From contig JANQMR010000016.1 in NCBI GenBank assembly GCA_028279985.1, positions 186,001 to 250,000 of the forward strand: a stretch of 64,000 nt of DNA, in the 5' to 3' direction. The position numbers were made by a program, and so were the translations under genes. The notes beneath the pieces were generated by a model. That model saw only the letters and a program-made list of their open reading frames with translations, was not told the origin of the DNA and did not search any database. Positions 1 through 9,231 of the stretch are shown here, in pieces; the stretch's first letter is position 1; each line of letters opens with the position of its first letter. The DNA comes from Woeseiaceae bacterium (GTDB lineage Bacteria > Pseudomonadota > Gammaproteobacteria > Steroidobacterales > Woeseiaceae).

Positions 1-1
1 G

Positions 2-697
2 CTGATCTTCCTGCTCACTTTCTGGGTTCTGGCTGCGTTGCTTGTTCCTCGCGGCATAGCGGATGCCTCAAAATGGCTTTATCCGACGCCATCGGTTGCG
101 GAGTTTTCAAGGGCCATGGAGCAGGAGATGCTCGCTGCAGAAAACACAAGGAACGAAAAGCTACGAGAGCGGGTGTTGTCACAATACGGCGTGTCGGAAG
201 TGGACGAGCTGCCGTTCAACTTTGCTGGGTTGGATCTACAAGATTCTGAAGAGAAGGGTAATGTGATCATTGACCGATACTATCGGGGATTGAGCGACAT
301 ACTGAATCGACAAGACCGCCTTCATCAATACGTCTCTTTTTTGTCTCCCACACAGGCTATCCGATTTGTCTCTATGGGGCTTGCCGGGACGGACACAGCC
401 CAAAACCAGGATTTTGCGGCCGCAGCGGAGGCGTACAGGCGAACCATGGTCCGTGAGATGAACAATGCCGTAAGAGACAACGTTGGCGAAGTTGATGACG
501 AATATCGTGGAACTCAGAGCCTAAGTCGCCAAACAGGCCGTGACACGTGGGCCAAGGTTGCAGAATTCCACTATACCGTGCCGGACGCCGCATGGGTTTT
601 GCGAAACCACCGGTTGAGCGTCACCGCTCTACTCGGTTGGCTAATCGTGGCCGTTTTGTTCTCTATATGGTCAGTCAATAGAATGAGAGTCTGGTGA
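2..697 (+). CDS. ABC-2 type permease, DUF3526 type, 5' end outside window
   Basis: The frame is open from the window edge, so only the C-terminal 231 residues are seen. The visible part starts in a membrane segment, continues as a long hydrophilic extracytoplasmic region rich in charged helices (about residues 20-200), and ends with another membrane segment (GWLIVAVLFSIW) and a short basic tail. This is the layout of ABC-2 permeases carrying a DUF3526 region (family knowledge). Another ABC-2 permease follows 36 bases later on the same strand, so the two probably form a heterodimeric exporter. Its ATP-binding subunit would lie to the left of the window. The substrate is unknown. Confidence 0.75.
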   Translation: MIFLLTFWVLAALLVPRGIADASKWLYPTPSVAEFSRAMEQEMLAAENTRNEKLRERVLSQYGVSEVDELPFNFAGLDLQDSEEKGNVIIDRYYRGLSDILNRQDRLHQYVSFLSPTQAIRFVSMGLAGTDTAQNQDFAAAAEAYRRTMVREMNNAVRDNVGEVDDEYRGTQSLSRQTGRDTWAKVAEFHYTVPDAAWVLRNHRLSVTALLGWLIVAVLFSIWSVNRMRVW

Positions 698-733
698 TGC
701 AAGATCTTTGCGATTTCTGCCCGCTATTCAATC

Positions 734-2206
734 GTGTCTCACCGTAAGCGTCCTTTACGAATACCTGTAGTGCCGCTTTCGTTAGTGATGCGGTACGAGT
801 GGCGCCGGTTCAGCAGGCGTCGCATGTTTCAGCTAATGGTGGTTCTTCTCTCGGTACTCATGACCTACGCCGCATCCAACGGCGCACAGTGGATCGATTT
901 TCAAGGCCGGATGATCGAGAAGAGTCTTCTTGAGGAGAATGAGCGACTTAGCGCGATGCGCCAGGAGCTACACCAGATCGATGCCGGTCAAGTTCAACCG
1001 AAATTGTTTCGCGACCCGGCTCGTGCGGGTTGGGTTGGCGAGTTCCTTGGAACGCGCACGGCGGCGCTTCCGATAGCAGTGCTTTCGCCGTTCTCGATCG
1101 GGCATCGGGACCTGTATCCGTACTATTTTCGCGTATCAACTTTGAGTGCGGAGAATTTTATCAATGAAGATGAGATTGAAAATTCTCTAAATTTGTTGGC
1201 CGGTCGATTCGATGTCGCTTTCGTCATCGTTTTTATCTTGCCGCTCTTCATCTTGGCAGTATCGTACGACGTGATTTCCGGCGAACGCGAGAACGGAACA
1301 TTATCCATGCTCATGTCGCAGCCGGTTGACGTGAAGCGAGTCCTCCTGGGCCAGCTTCTACTTCGAGCAATAGTGTTGATTGGGTTAACGATTCTTCTCT
1401 GCTTTGTATCTGCCGCATTGGTTGGAATCAATGTTTTCGAGGCCGTGGCACTATCATTGTTGACTGCATGGTCGTTCGCTATTGTGGTCTACGCTGTATT
1501 CTGGTTCGTTGTTGCTGCTTTGGTAAACTCAATGGGAAATAGCTCGGCAACCAATGCGGTGTCGCTTTTTGCGGTTTGGTTGTCGCTTTCGATTATCATG
1601 CCGGCGGTGTTCGGCCTGATCGCTGCAAAGATCTACCCAGTGGAATCCCGTCTGGAACTCATCGCAGAAATCCGAGACGAACGGAATAGGGCGGCCGGAC
1701 GAACGAATGAGAGGCTGGCAGAATTCTATCAAGAGCATCCAGAACTAAGGCCTTCGGAACCGATAAAGAATGACTACATGCCCGGTTTCTACGCAGCCCA
1801 GATCGCTCGGGAGAAGAAGTTCCTACCTGTTTTGCTAGGCCATGAAGAACAGCTAGCGCGACAGAATGCTTTCGTCGAGCGTTTCCGGGTGTTGTCGCCG
1901 AGTATGGCTATGGCATCGGTGCTAAACGACGTTGCGGGAACCAGTCTATCCAGATACCAGCGCTTTGTTGCGCAGGTCTATCGGTTCCACTCAGAATGGC
2001 AAGCGTTTTTTCTTCCCAAGATGTTCAAGGGTGAGCCGCTGTCGGTAGGAGATTACGATACGTTTCCGAAGTTCGAGTTCGTGGAAGAACCGCCCTTGGC
2101 AGTGCTGAGACGAGCCCTCTATGGGCTTGGTTCGGTATTGTTCTTAACATTTGTAAGTGGAATTGCGGTATCCCGGAAGTTGCAGACGTATTCGATTGCA
2201 GGATGA
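734..2206 (+). CDS. ABC-2 type permease, DUF3526 type
   Basis: A 490-residue membrane protein. The first membrane helix lies around residues 31-50, a large extracytoplasmic loop follows, then a cluster of helices from about residue 155 to 290. The stretch SGERENGTLSMLMSQP (about residues 182-197) is the cytoplasmic loop signature common in ABC-2 permeases. A second extracytoplasmic domain and a last helix near residue 475 follow. It pairs with the partial permease upstream. The start is uncertain: GTG at 734 gives the full N-terminus, and ATG at 788 (MRYEWRRFSRRR) is a good alternative because these permeases often begin just before the first helix. The transported molecule cannot be told. 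Confidence 0.8.
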   Translation: MSHRKRPLRIPVVPLSLVMRYEWRRFSRRRMFQLMVVLLSVLMTYAASNGAQWIDFQGRMIEKSLLEENERLSAMRQELHQIDAGQVQPKLFRDPARAGWVGEFLGTRTAALPIAVLSPFSIGHRDLYPYYFRVSTLSAENFINEDEIENSLNLLAGRFDVAFVIVFILPLFILAVSYDVISGERENGTLSMLMSQPVDVKRVLLGQLLLRAIVLIGLTILLCFVSAALVGINVFEAVALSLLTAWSFAIVVYAVFWFVVAALVNSMGNSSATNAVSLFAVWLSLSIIMPAVFGLIAAKIYPVESRLELIAEIRDERNRAAGRTNERLAEFYQEHPELRPSEPIKNDYMPGFYAAQIAREKKFLPVLLGHEEQLARQNAFVERFRVLSPSMAMASVLNDVAGTSLSRYQRFVAQVYRFHSEWQAFFLPKMFKGEPLSVGDYDTFPKFEFVEEPPLAVLRRALYGLGSVLFLTFVSGIAVSRKLQTYSIAG

Positions 2207-2286
2207 TATCGGCTTGCACGGGCCCCGCCGCTCGCGAGTAAGGTGCCCATCTATCTGAGCGTCAAGTCGAATTGCACCATTCTGAC

Positions 2287-2490
2287 TCAATTCTGTCGGT
2301 GACGTGCCCCAGTTTTCACGTTCGCTAAGAACGTGTTCGTCGAGCGTTTCACGGTGGAGTCCCGGGGTTCCGAGACGAGGATGACAACGCACGGTCGATC
2401 TTTCCGGCCATGCACAAGTCCGGCGTCGTGATCGTTCTTCCATAAGAAATCGTAGCGGATGACGAGGCCGGTTTTCGGCCGGATTTCCAC
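2287..2490 (-). pseudogene. PemK/MazF-like toxin remnant
   Basis: The first 38 or so residues (VIRYDFLW, then HDAGLVHGRKDRPCVVILV) read like the N-terminus of PemK/MazF-superfamily toxins of the type paired with short Phd-like antitoxins. After SEPRD the similarity stops and the frame ends at residue 67, well short of the usual 110 or more. No continuation was recognised in the other frames, so it looks truncated or frameshifted. It starts with GTG only three bases after the stop of the antitoxin-like gene, the usual toxin-antitoxin order. Confidence 0.5.
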
Positions 2491-2493
2491 GGC

Positions 2494-2709
2494 CTAGTCC
2501 AGCAAATGGTCGAGTTCCGGCGTTGCTTCCCCTTGATAGCCTTTCTCGAGTTCGGCCTTGAGTTCGTCGCTCAATTCGTGCGGATACAGGGCTTGTCTCG
2601 TATCGTATCGTTTGAGCCGTTCATATTCTTCGATATCGATCTTCGGCGTCGTGCTTGCAGCCGAGCCGTGCTTGTAAGTGTCGGTGTAGTCCGTCGAGGT
2701 GACTGCCAA
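2494..2709 (-). CDS. Phd-like antitoxin, probably internally deleted
   Basis: A 71-residue acidic product from a TTG start. Its beginning (AVTSTDYTDTYKHG) and end (YERLKRYDTRQ, then ELSDELKAELEKGYQGE and ELDHLLD) resemble the two ends of Phd/YefM-type antitoxins. The central stretch that normally links them (HGRPxAVLVS-like) is missing, so about 20-25 residues seem to have been lost. The DNA-binding part may be defective. The adjoining toxin is truncated, which fits a decaying toxin-antitoxin locus. Similarity was judged by eye only. Confidence 0.45.
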   Translation of the reverse strand: MAVTSTDYTDTYKHGSAASTTPKIDIEEYERLKRYDTRQALYPHELSDELKAELEKGYQGEATPELDHLLD

Positions 2710-2923
2710 TGACGGCCTGTACGTTCAGCCGCGTTGCTACGGTTACCACCCGGATATCCTCACAATATAAGTCCGAAATTTGGGTGTACGCATAGCGTGC
2801 TGGTGTTTCAATAACGATTGACGAGCAGGCTCTTGAAACGGGCGGGGATCCTGACTGAGCTCGGGACGGCAACGAAGTGGCCGCCTAGGTTTCAAAAACA
2901 GTGGGCTCATCTTTGACTTACCC

Positions 2924-4381
2924 TTAAAGAACGTTAACCATGAACTTGTAGCCGCCGATCTCTGTAAAGAAGAGCTTGTTTCGGTTGGAGTCGTACCATT
3001 GGCGCCATTCGTCGGCAGTAGCAAACGATTCGTTGGTGTAACGGTGCAGTAATCGTTCACCAAGGTCGATCTGTTCGCCGTCCTCAAGCAACCCGATCGC
3101 CTTGTTCAATATCTCCGGATCGTCGTTTGCGATGCCTAGCGACTGTGCGTCGGCATCGATTGTAAAGGCATATGTGCTTCCGCTTTCCGGAATGATGTAG
3201 CCGCGGTTTTCCTCAAAGTAGGGCAGATACGCGCCCCAGTTGTCACCCAGGTCATTCCTTACGGACCCCGAGATGGAAAAGGCTGGCTGACTGCGATCAA
3301 ATTCGCCGAGACCTCCGAATTCCACGTAGTAACGCTCGGACTCGGTGGCAGTTCCGTCCTCGACCTTCGCCCGCATCTCCTCGAAATTGGCTACACGTCG
3401 TTCATGAGATGCTTTCCGCCGTGCTGTGGTTTCGTCGGACAACAGATACGGACCGTCCATACCGGCCAATCGGTGAGCACTCAGTGGCTCGACAAACTTT
3501 GCTGCACCTTTGAATGGCGCGATGTAGTAAATCGAGTTGATAAACGCCAGCTTGGCTTCCTCAGTCATGAACGACGGCGATTGACGAAAGCCCCAGGTGA
3601 GAAAACTGCCTTGCCTGGCAATCGCAACCGCATGCTGCGATTTGATGCTGACGCCGCCTGAGATCACCTCGGCGTCGGGAGAGTCATGGATGCCCGGGTT
3701 GCTGACATGCCCCGGCGGGTAGGGGCTGTCTTCATTGATGTCTTCGATGCCAACCCTCCACATGGGGGCAACCTCCGGGAGATTGCGGCCGCTGTAGTAA
3801 TTGAATACGCCTGGGGCGTGCTCGCGATCCTCATAGGTCAGCTGGACCTTGTAAGGAGTGTTGAAGATCGCGTGCTCGGTATCGACGTTGAACGCGTGTT
3901 TGTCAAGACAATGGCACAGCGTCGTGATCTTTAGTGATACATCGTCGGCGATATTCGAGATTGTTCCAGCGATAAAGATAGTGGGTGCGTCGAAGTCCTC
4001 GGGTAGCCAATTCCAGCCCATGAAGGGGCCGGCGTACTCGAACCGCGTGCCTTCGGCCATATCCTGGCCGTCCAGTTCCATCGGCAATGCATCAATCAGC
4101 GTTACATCAAAGTCGTCCGACATCTCGGGCTTGAAATCTTCGCCATACACCAGAGTTGCGTCGAAGTGCTGATCGAGAAACGCCATATAGTCGGCTGAGC
4201 GTGTTTTCTTCAATTCCCCGATGTACTCGGGTTTACCGCCGTAGGTGTAGCCTTCAACCGTATCGGGGTTCTGGCCAACGTACAGCACGCGTAGCTTTGG
4301 TGTGGTCTCTCCGGCAACAGCAACACCGGCCGTGAGCGCGGAGATCAAAGAGACCAGGAATAGGGCCAACTCTTTTTTCAT
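2924..4381 (-). CDS. Exported protein of unknown function
   Basis: A 485-residue product starting at MKKELALFL, chosen because GGGAG lies seven bases before this ATG. A signal peptide is clear (residues 1-23, ending AGVAVA). The mature part begins with a Rossmann-like strand (LRVLYVGQN) and DATLVYGEDF, DVTLIDALP pieces that recall a flavodoxin- or ThuA-like beta-alpha-beta fold, but I do not recognise the family. CHC near residue 150 is a possible metal or redox site. It lies 20 bases downstream of a TlpA-like lipoprotein gene on the same strand, so the two are very likely cotranscribed and act in the periplasm. Confidence 0.75.
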   Translation of the reverse strand: MKKELALFLVSLISALTAGVAVAGETTPKLRVLYVGQNPDTVEGYTYGGKPEYIGELKKTRSADYMAFLDQHFDATLVYGEDFKPEMSDDFDVTLIDALPMELDGQDMAEGTRFEYAGPFMGWNWLPEDFDAPTIFIAGTISNIADDVSLKITTLCHCLDKHAFNVDTEHAIFNTPYKVQLTYEDREHAPGVFNYYSGRNLPEVAPMWRVGIEDINEDSPYPPGHVSNPGIHDSPDAEVISGGVSIKSQHAVAIARQGSFLTWGFRQSPSFMTEEAKLAFINSIYYIAPFKGAAKFVEPLSAHRLAGMDGPYLLSDETTARRKASHERRVANFEEMRAKVEDGTATESERYYVEFGGLGEFDRSQPAFSISGSVRNDLGDNWGAYLPYFEENRGYIIPESGSTYAFTIDADAQSLGIANDDPEILNKAIGLLEDGEQIDLGERLLHRYTNESFATADEWRQWYDSNRNKLFFTEIGGYKFMVNVL

Positions 4382-4401
4382 CGTAGTCTCCCGGGATGCG
4401 C

Positions 4402-5670
4402 TCATTCCTGCGCAAACAAAGTATCGAGTTTGTGGTCCAGTGCTTCCTGGCGCAGGTCCTCCGCGACAATCTCGCCGGTTTCACCTTTTACCAGGTAGTT
4501 CTTGGGGATGCCGGCTACGCCATACATCCTGGCAACAGGGCTGGTGTAGGCCAGCAGATCCGAGGTGTTGGGCCACGGAATGCGGTGCTCAGCCGACGCG
4601 TTCTCCCAATCTTCCCGAACGTGATCCAGGGAGAACGAAACAATTTCAAAACCGTTCTTCTGGTGCCGCTCATACGCCGTATTCATATGCGGAATCTCCG
4701 CGATACAGGGTCCGCACCACGATGCCCAGAACTCGACCAGCACGTAGTCGTTATTCGCGAGAACGTCAGCGAGGTGAAACACGTTGCCATCCAGGTCTTC
4801 TGCCTCGAAGTCTTTGATGATCGTGCCAATCTCGATACCCGAGCTCGTTTCGCCCATGGTCATGATTTCGCGCGCCGTACGTAGTGCAAAACGATATTCA
4901 GGGTGCTCGCTGAAGTCATCATAGATCGCATTTAACGCCGTCAGGCGCTCCGCAGGCTCGCCAAAGGGCAATCTGGAAAGATGAAGCAGCTCGACGATTG
5001 AATCATCTTCGTTTGCAGACATTGCTGCCGCAAGCAGATCGGTCTTTTTCTCTTCAGCCGCATCCATGGATTCTCTGAATTTTGTTCTCAACTCCTGTCG
5101 ACGGTCCGCGTCCGGCTCGACGCCGGCATCACGAGCTTCAACTAGGGATTCGAAGAGTGCCGATTGATTAGCAACGCTTTCAGCGAACAAAGTCTGATAC
5201 TCAGGATTGGTTGCCCAGCTCTCTATGAAGATGCCGTTGTACTTCGGAGCGTCTAGCCCAGCAATTTCGTAAATGCCGTCCCCGTATTCCGCAGGCTGGA
5301 ATGTAACAGTCAAGTCTCCCGGCTCAACGATAATCTGAGTACGGGCGATTGTCCGGGGAGATTCGTCATTCTCCAAAGCCAGGTTGAGGGTTGCGCGACG
5401 CACGAACTCGGCATCAACGTTGACTGAAAGTTGGCCGTCTAGCAGTGGCTCGCTGAACAAAACGACAAGTCCTTCTGGTGTCGCCTTCACGGTAGGAACG
5501 TATAAGGATGTTATCGTGCCGTCCGGAAGGCCCGGTGCAACTACAGTCAGTTGCAGGGTCTTGCTCTGCGGTTCCTGAGAAGCGCTCTGCTGACCGCTGG
5601 GCTGCTCGCACCCACCGACCAGCAGGGCGACAGCAGCAATCGCACTCGGCAACTTAAATTTCGATTTCAT
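4402..5670 (-). CDS. TlpA/ResA-like thiol-disulfide oxidoreductase lipoprotein
   Basis: A 422-residue lipoprotein. The N-terminus MKSKFKLP is chosen because GAGGA lies five bases before this ATG. The lipobox LVGGC puts the lipidated cysteine at residue 21. Residues about 45-180 form a beta-rich domain of the kind found before thioredoxin domains in DUF4369-type thiol proteins. The C-terminal thioredoxin-like domain has FWASWCGPC (Cys319, Cys322) and the cis-proline region GIPKNYLV. Family knowledge: such proteins reduce disulfides of periplasmic substrates using electrons from a DsbD/CcdA-type membrane protein, and one is encoded nearby at 9334. It is divergent from the M16 protease gene, and the shared promoter carries the element described at 5736. 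Confidence 0.85.
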   Translation of the reverse strand: MKSKFKLPSAIAAVALLVGGCEQPSGQQSASQEPQSKTLQLTVVAPGLPDGTITSLYVPTVKATPEGLVVLFSEPLLDGQLSVNVDAEFVRRATLNLALENDESPRTIARTQIIVEPGDLTVTFQPAEYGDGIYEIAGLDAPKYNGIFIESWATNPEYQTLFAESVANQSALFESLVEARDAGVEPDADRRQELRTKFRESMDAAEEKKTDLLAAAMSANEDDSIVELLHLSRLPFGEPAERLTALNAIYDDFSEHPEYRFALRTAREIMTMGETSSGIEIGTIIKDFEAEDLDGNVFHLADVLANNDYVLVEFWASWCGPCIAEIPHMNTAYERHQKNGFEIVSFSLDHVREDWENASAEHRIPWPNTSDLLAYTSPVARMYGVAGIPKNYLVKGETGEIVAEDLRQEALDHKLDTLFAQE

Positions 5671-5735
5671 CGTATCCTCGTCCTGTTCGAATTGGTGTCT
5701 ATGGCCTGAATTATGGGGGCGCTTGCTTACCATTA

Positions 5736-5790
5736 TCTGACAAGCGAGTTTTTGTCGTGTCAGATTACGGCAAGCTGGTGTATTTATGAT
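5736..5790. promoter_or_regulatory. Composite regulatory element, copy 1, with a possible -10 box
   Basis: An inverted repeat TCTGACA (5736-5742) and TGTCAGA (5758-5764), 15 bases apart, is followed directly by TTACGGCAAGC (5765-5775) and TGGTGTATTT (5776-5785). TATGAT (5785-5790) could be a -10 box for the M16 gene. The same parts in the same order recur at 9232-9295. It lies between the divergent lipoprotein and M16 genes. It probably binds one regulator, and the nearby OmpR-type response regulator is the obvious candidate (inference). Confidence 0.6.
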
Positions 5791-5838
5791 CCGCGGATAA
5801 ACTAAGTCGCGCCTCGCGCTCACCCTCGGGAAATAGAC

Positions 5839-8562
5839 ATGAAACGACTAAGAACTTCACTCGTTCTTGTGCTGCTTGCATTCACTAGCAATGCGGTGGG
5901 ACAGGATCTGAGTTCCATTGATATTCCGTACGGTAAGTACGTACTCGACAACGGTCTGACATTGATTGTGCACGAGGATCACTCGTCGCCACAGGCGTTC
6001 ATCAGCGTGTACTACAAAGTTGGTTCCCGGGACGAGAAGCCCGGCAAGACTGGCTTCGCGCACCTGTTTGAACACCTGATGTTCAACGGAACCGAAAACT
6101 ACGATAAGGACTACTTCGCCCCCGTGCAGGATGTTGGCGGCACGCTCAACGGTGATACGTGGTTCGACCGTACTCGTTACTATCAAACGGTACCCATAAC
6201 GGCGGTCGATATGGTTCTGTGGCTCGAGTCGGAGCGCATGGGTCATCTGCTTGGTGCGGTTACGCAGGAAAAATTGGATAACCAGCGTGGTGTTGTGAAA
6301 AACGAAAAACGTCGTGGCGACAACAGGCCTTATGGCCTAATGCAATATCGCATGTTGGAGGGCTTGTTCCCCAAAGGTCATCCGTACAGTTGGTCAACTA
6401 TCGGGTCACTTGAAGATCTTAATGCGGCATCATTGGACGACGTACACGCCTGGTTCAAGGATTACTACGGAGCTGCAAACACGATTGTGACGGTAGCAGG
6501 GGACGTTGAATCCGCCGAGGTATTGGAGTCCGTGAAGCTTTACTTCGGCGATATCGCACCAGGCAATCCGGTCAATCGTATAGATGACATGGTGCCCGTA
6601 AGAACCGTCAACACCTACGACTCGATGCAGGATGCAGCACCGAATCCGCTGCTTTCTCGAAACTGGGTTGCTCCGGGCCGGGATCACGAAGAAGCTGCCG
6701 CACTCCGACTGGCTACGAGTATCTTGGGTGGCGACGAAACGTCGCGCCTTTACCAGGCGCTGGTTAAGGACGCCGGAATTGCTGTGTCTACATCGGCGAG
6801 CACAAATAGTCACGACCTTGCATCAATGCCGAGCATTTCAATCGTTGGCAAAGCTGGGGCAAGCCTCGATGAGGCGCGCGACATTCTTGATCGTGAGCTT
6901 CGTGCCTTCTTTGAGGATGGTCCAACCGATGACGAGCTTGATCTTGCGAAGGTCGCGATCGCTACGCGCGAGATCAAGAGCTTGGATTCCATCGGCGCAA
7001 AGGCCACCAAGCTTACCGAGGCAGAGTTCTATATGGGCTCTCCGGACGCCTACAAGCAGATTTTTCGCTGGATTGATGACGCGACGACCGAATCGGTACG
7101 CGCCACGGCTGCCCGATGGCTTGACCAGGGATACAATGAAATCCGTGTAAGTCCATTTGGCCGGCTGGCCGCAGCCAGCGGGGGTGCCGACAGAAGTAAA
7201 CTGCCTGAGGTCACGTCATACCCGGACGCGAAGGCACCGCTCATCGAAGACGCTGTGCTCTCGAACGGTGTCAAGGTCCGTTTCGTGTCTCGTCCCGGCG
7301 TCCCGGCGGCCTCGATTATGGCTGTATTTGATGGAAACTCGGTAAATGCCGGTGATCAGGAACTTGCGTACGAACTTGCGTCTGCGATGCTTGACAAGGG
7401 CACGGAGAATCGGACTGCTGAAGAGCTTAAGAAGGACCTGAAACGCGCAGGCACCTCGTTGATAGTGTTTACCGGTGCGAATAAGACATCTGTCAGCGTA
7501 AGCACACTTGGTTCAAAGCTGGGCGATGCTGTGGAGTTAATGAGTGACGTCATTCGGAACCCAAGGTTCGACGAAGCCGAGTTCCAAATCTTGAAGGATA
7601 TGACTCGAGCAAACATCGATTTTGCTAAATCAACGCCCTCGTCTCTGGTCGCTCGGTACATCAACACAACAGTGTTTGGGTCAGATCATCCGCTCGGTCG
7701 CGCGCCGGCAACGGGAGCAGAGGTCGATTCGGTCTCGACGGATGACCTTCGTACGATTCACTCGGCGGCGTTTCGTCCTGAGCAGCTTACTTTCTTGGTT
7801 GTCGGTGGCGTTAAGAAAGATGACGTCATTAAAGAGCTAAACATGCGATTTGGCAAGTGGAAAGGCACGGGTGATGCCCTGCCTGAAATCCAGGTACCGG
7901 CGCAAGCCTCCACTCCGGCAAGCAATGTGAAAGTCATCCTATTCGATACCCCCGGGGCTCCGCAATCAAATATTTCGGCGGCGCATCAGATTGACGCGGC
8001 CTACGGCGATGATCACTATGCGCTGCGCCTCGGTAGCGCCATGTACGGCGGTACGTTCCTGTCTCGCATCAACGCAAATATTCGTGAGGACAAGGGTTGG
8101 AGCTACGGAGTATTCGCTGGTATCCGAAATGACCTTAATGTGGGTACCTTCAACATTTCTGCACAGGTTCAGACCGACAAGACCGCGGAAAGCATCACCG
8201 AGTTGTTGAACGAGATGACCGCTATCTCCGGTGATCGTCCGTATACCGATGAAGAACTCGACGCTGTTCGCAACGAAATCGTCAGGAAACTGCCACAGGC
8301 CACATCGTCGAGCGGTGGCATCATCCAGTACCTGACCACGCTTGATACGTATGGCTTTAATGACGACTTTATTGAACATGAGAAGGCAGCCTACGACGCA
8401 GTCACAACGGGCTCGGCGGCAGCAGCGTTTGACAAGCACGTTTCCGCTGACAACCTGATCTGGTTTATTGCCGGGGACGTTGCGAAGATCGAGGAACCGG
8501 TCCGTGATTTGGGTCTCGGCAAGCTCGAGATCTGGGACGCTGACGGCAACAAAGTTCGATAA
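5839..8562 (+). CDS. Exported M16 family zinc metalloprotease (pitrilysin/insulinase type), double domain
   Basis: A 907-residue protein with a signal peptide (residues 1-21, ending SNAVG). The inverted zinc motif HLFEH is at residues 75-79 and the third ligand is Glu156 (VVKNEKRRG), as the M16 HxxEH-x76-E pattern requires. The second half (from about residue 480, VLSNGVKVRFVSRPGVP) is the usual inactive partner module with the conserved arginine-tyrosine type region (NIREDKGWSYG, about residue 755). Known role of the family: degradation of peptides in the periplasm. It is divergent from the lipoprotein operon and ends at a bidirectional terminator. Placement beside thiol-redox genes suggests a periplasmic quality-control set. 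Confidence 0.9.
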   Translation: MKRLRTSLVLVLLAFTSNAVGQDLSSIDIPYGKYVLDNGLTLIVHEDHSSPQAFISVYYKVGSRDEKPGKTGFAHLFEHLMFNGTENYDKDYFAPVQDVGGTLNGDTWFDRTRYYQTVPITAVDMVLWLESERMGHLLGAVTQEKLDNQRGVVKNEKRRGDNRPYGLMQYRMLEGLFPKGHPYSWSTIGSLEDLNAASLDDVHAWFKDYYGAANTIVTVAGDVESAEVLESVKLYFGDIAPGNPVNRIDDMVPVRTVNTYDSMQDAAPNPLLSRNWVAPGRDHEEAAALRLATSILGGDETSRLYQALVKDAGIAVSTSASTNSHDLASMPSISIVGKAGASLDEARDILDRELRAFFEDGPTDDELDLAKVAIATREIKSLDSIGAKATKLTEAEFYMGSPDAYKQIFRWIDDATTESVRATAARWLDQGYNEIRVSPFGRLAAASGGADRSKLPEVTSYPDAKAPLIEDAVLSNGVKVRFVSRPGVPAASIMAVFDGNSVNAGDQELAYELASAMLDKGTENRTAEELKKDLKRAGTSLIVFTGANKTSVSVSTLGSKLGDAVELMSDVIRNPRFDEAEFQILKDMTRANIDFAKSTPSSLVARYINTTVFGSDHPLGRAPATGAEVDSVSTDDLRTIHSAAFRPEQLTFLVVGGVKKDDVIKELNMRFGKWKGTGDALPEIQVPAQASTPASNVKVILFDTPGAPQSNISAAHQIDAAYGDDHYALRLGSAMYGGTFLSRINANIREDKGWSYGVFAGIRNDLNVGTFNISAQVQTDKTAESITELLNEMTAISGDRPYTDEELDAVRNEIVRKLPQATSSSGGIIQYLTTLDTYGFNDDFIEHEKAAYDAVTTGSAAAAFDKHVSADNLIWFIAGDVAKIEEPVRDLGLGKLEIWDADGNKVR

Positions 8563-8590
8563 GCTGCACACGCGCAAATCCGGCGCGACG

Positions 8591-8620
8591 AAAAGCCTAC
8601 CCGGCAACCGGTGGGCTTTT
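8591..8620. terminator. Bidirectional Rho-independent terminator
   Basis: A 13-bp stem (AAAAGCCTACCGG... with one G-T pair) closes a CAA loop, with four As on the left and four Ts followed by CTTGTCT on the right. It lies between the ends of the convergent M16 and DsbD-alpha-like genes and can stop transcription from both sides. Confidence 0.9.
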
Positions 8621-8652
8621 CTTGTCTGGTGTCTGTGACCTGTTTTGCGCGA

Positions 8653-9174
8653 CTATTCGACGGTGAGCTTAAGGGCGCGCGTTACCGTCTTCGGCGGTAG
8701 GCATATGTTCGGGTTACAAGCCTGGTACTTGATTGACATATGGATCTCAGATGCGCCGAGTGGGATGTCTTCGCCAATCTGCAACGGCTGTACGAAGCGG
8801 GCGTCGCCCGTGAAAATCAAAATATTCGGGTCGGCGTAGTAGGGCTTCGCGCGAGGGAGCTGCCATTTTTCGACGGCCATGACCTGCTCCGGCAGTTCCG
8901 TGTCGTAGTCTGTGACGATGAATGTGTAGGTTGGATCGAAAGCATAGATATGCCAACCCTTTTCCATCGTCGCTCGGATGGTTGCTTTGATTTGGTCCCC
9001 TGCAGCTACCGTTCGTATGCTCAGATACGCAGTGACTGTGACTGGATGATCATCCGAGGGAGAAACGTCGGATTGGGCGGCGATCGGTTCCTGTCCTACA
9101 GTGCCCAAGATCAACGCTACCGCCACGGCTATGGCTCGTCCGGGGCGATTATGTTGCGTTTGCAACATTCTCAT
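8653..9174 (-). CDS. DsbD N-terminal (alpha) domain-like exported protein
   Basis: About 173 residues from ATG at 9174; GTG at 9204 would add ten residues and ATG 9168 would remove two. A signal peptide ends near AAQ. The rest is a single immunoglobulin-like DsbD-alpha domain: GWHIYAFDP near the start and the C-terminal redox pair in CNPNICLPPKTV. In full DsbD this domain receives electrons and passes them to periplasmic partners. Here it is free, so it probably acts as a soluble electron carrier or chaperone-like partner (inference). It is divergent from the DsbD-TlpA fusion gene and converges on the M16 gene. Confidence 0.8.
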   Translation of the reverse strand: MRMLQTQHNRPGRAIAVAVALILGTVGQEPIAAQSDVSPSDDHPVTVTAYLSIRTVAAGDQIKATIRATMEKGWHIYAFDPTYTFIVTDYDTELPEQVMAVEKWQLPRAKPYYADPNILIFTGDARFVQPLQIGEDIPLGASEIHMSIKYQACNPNICLPPKTVTRALKLTVE

Positions 9175-9231
9175 AGTTCGGTCTGCCGTGTGTGAGTACT
9201 GCACAAGTTTGCCACTTCCACCTTACCGCTT

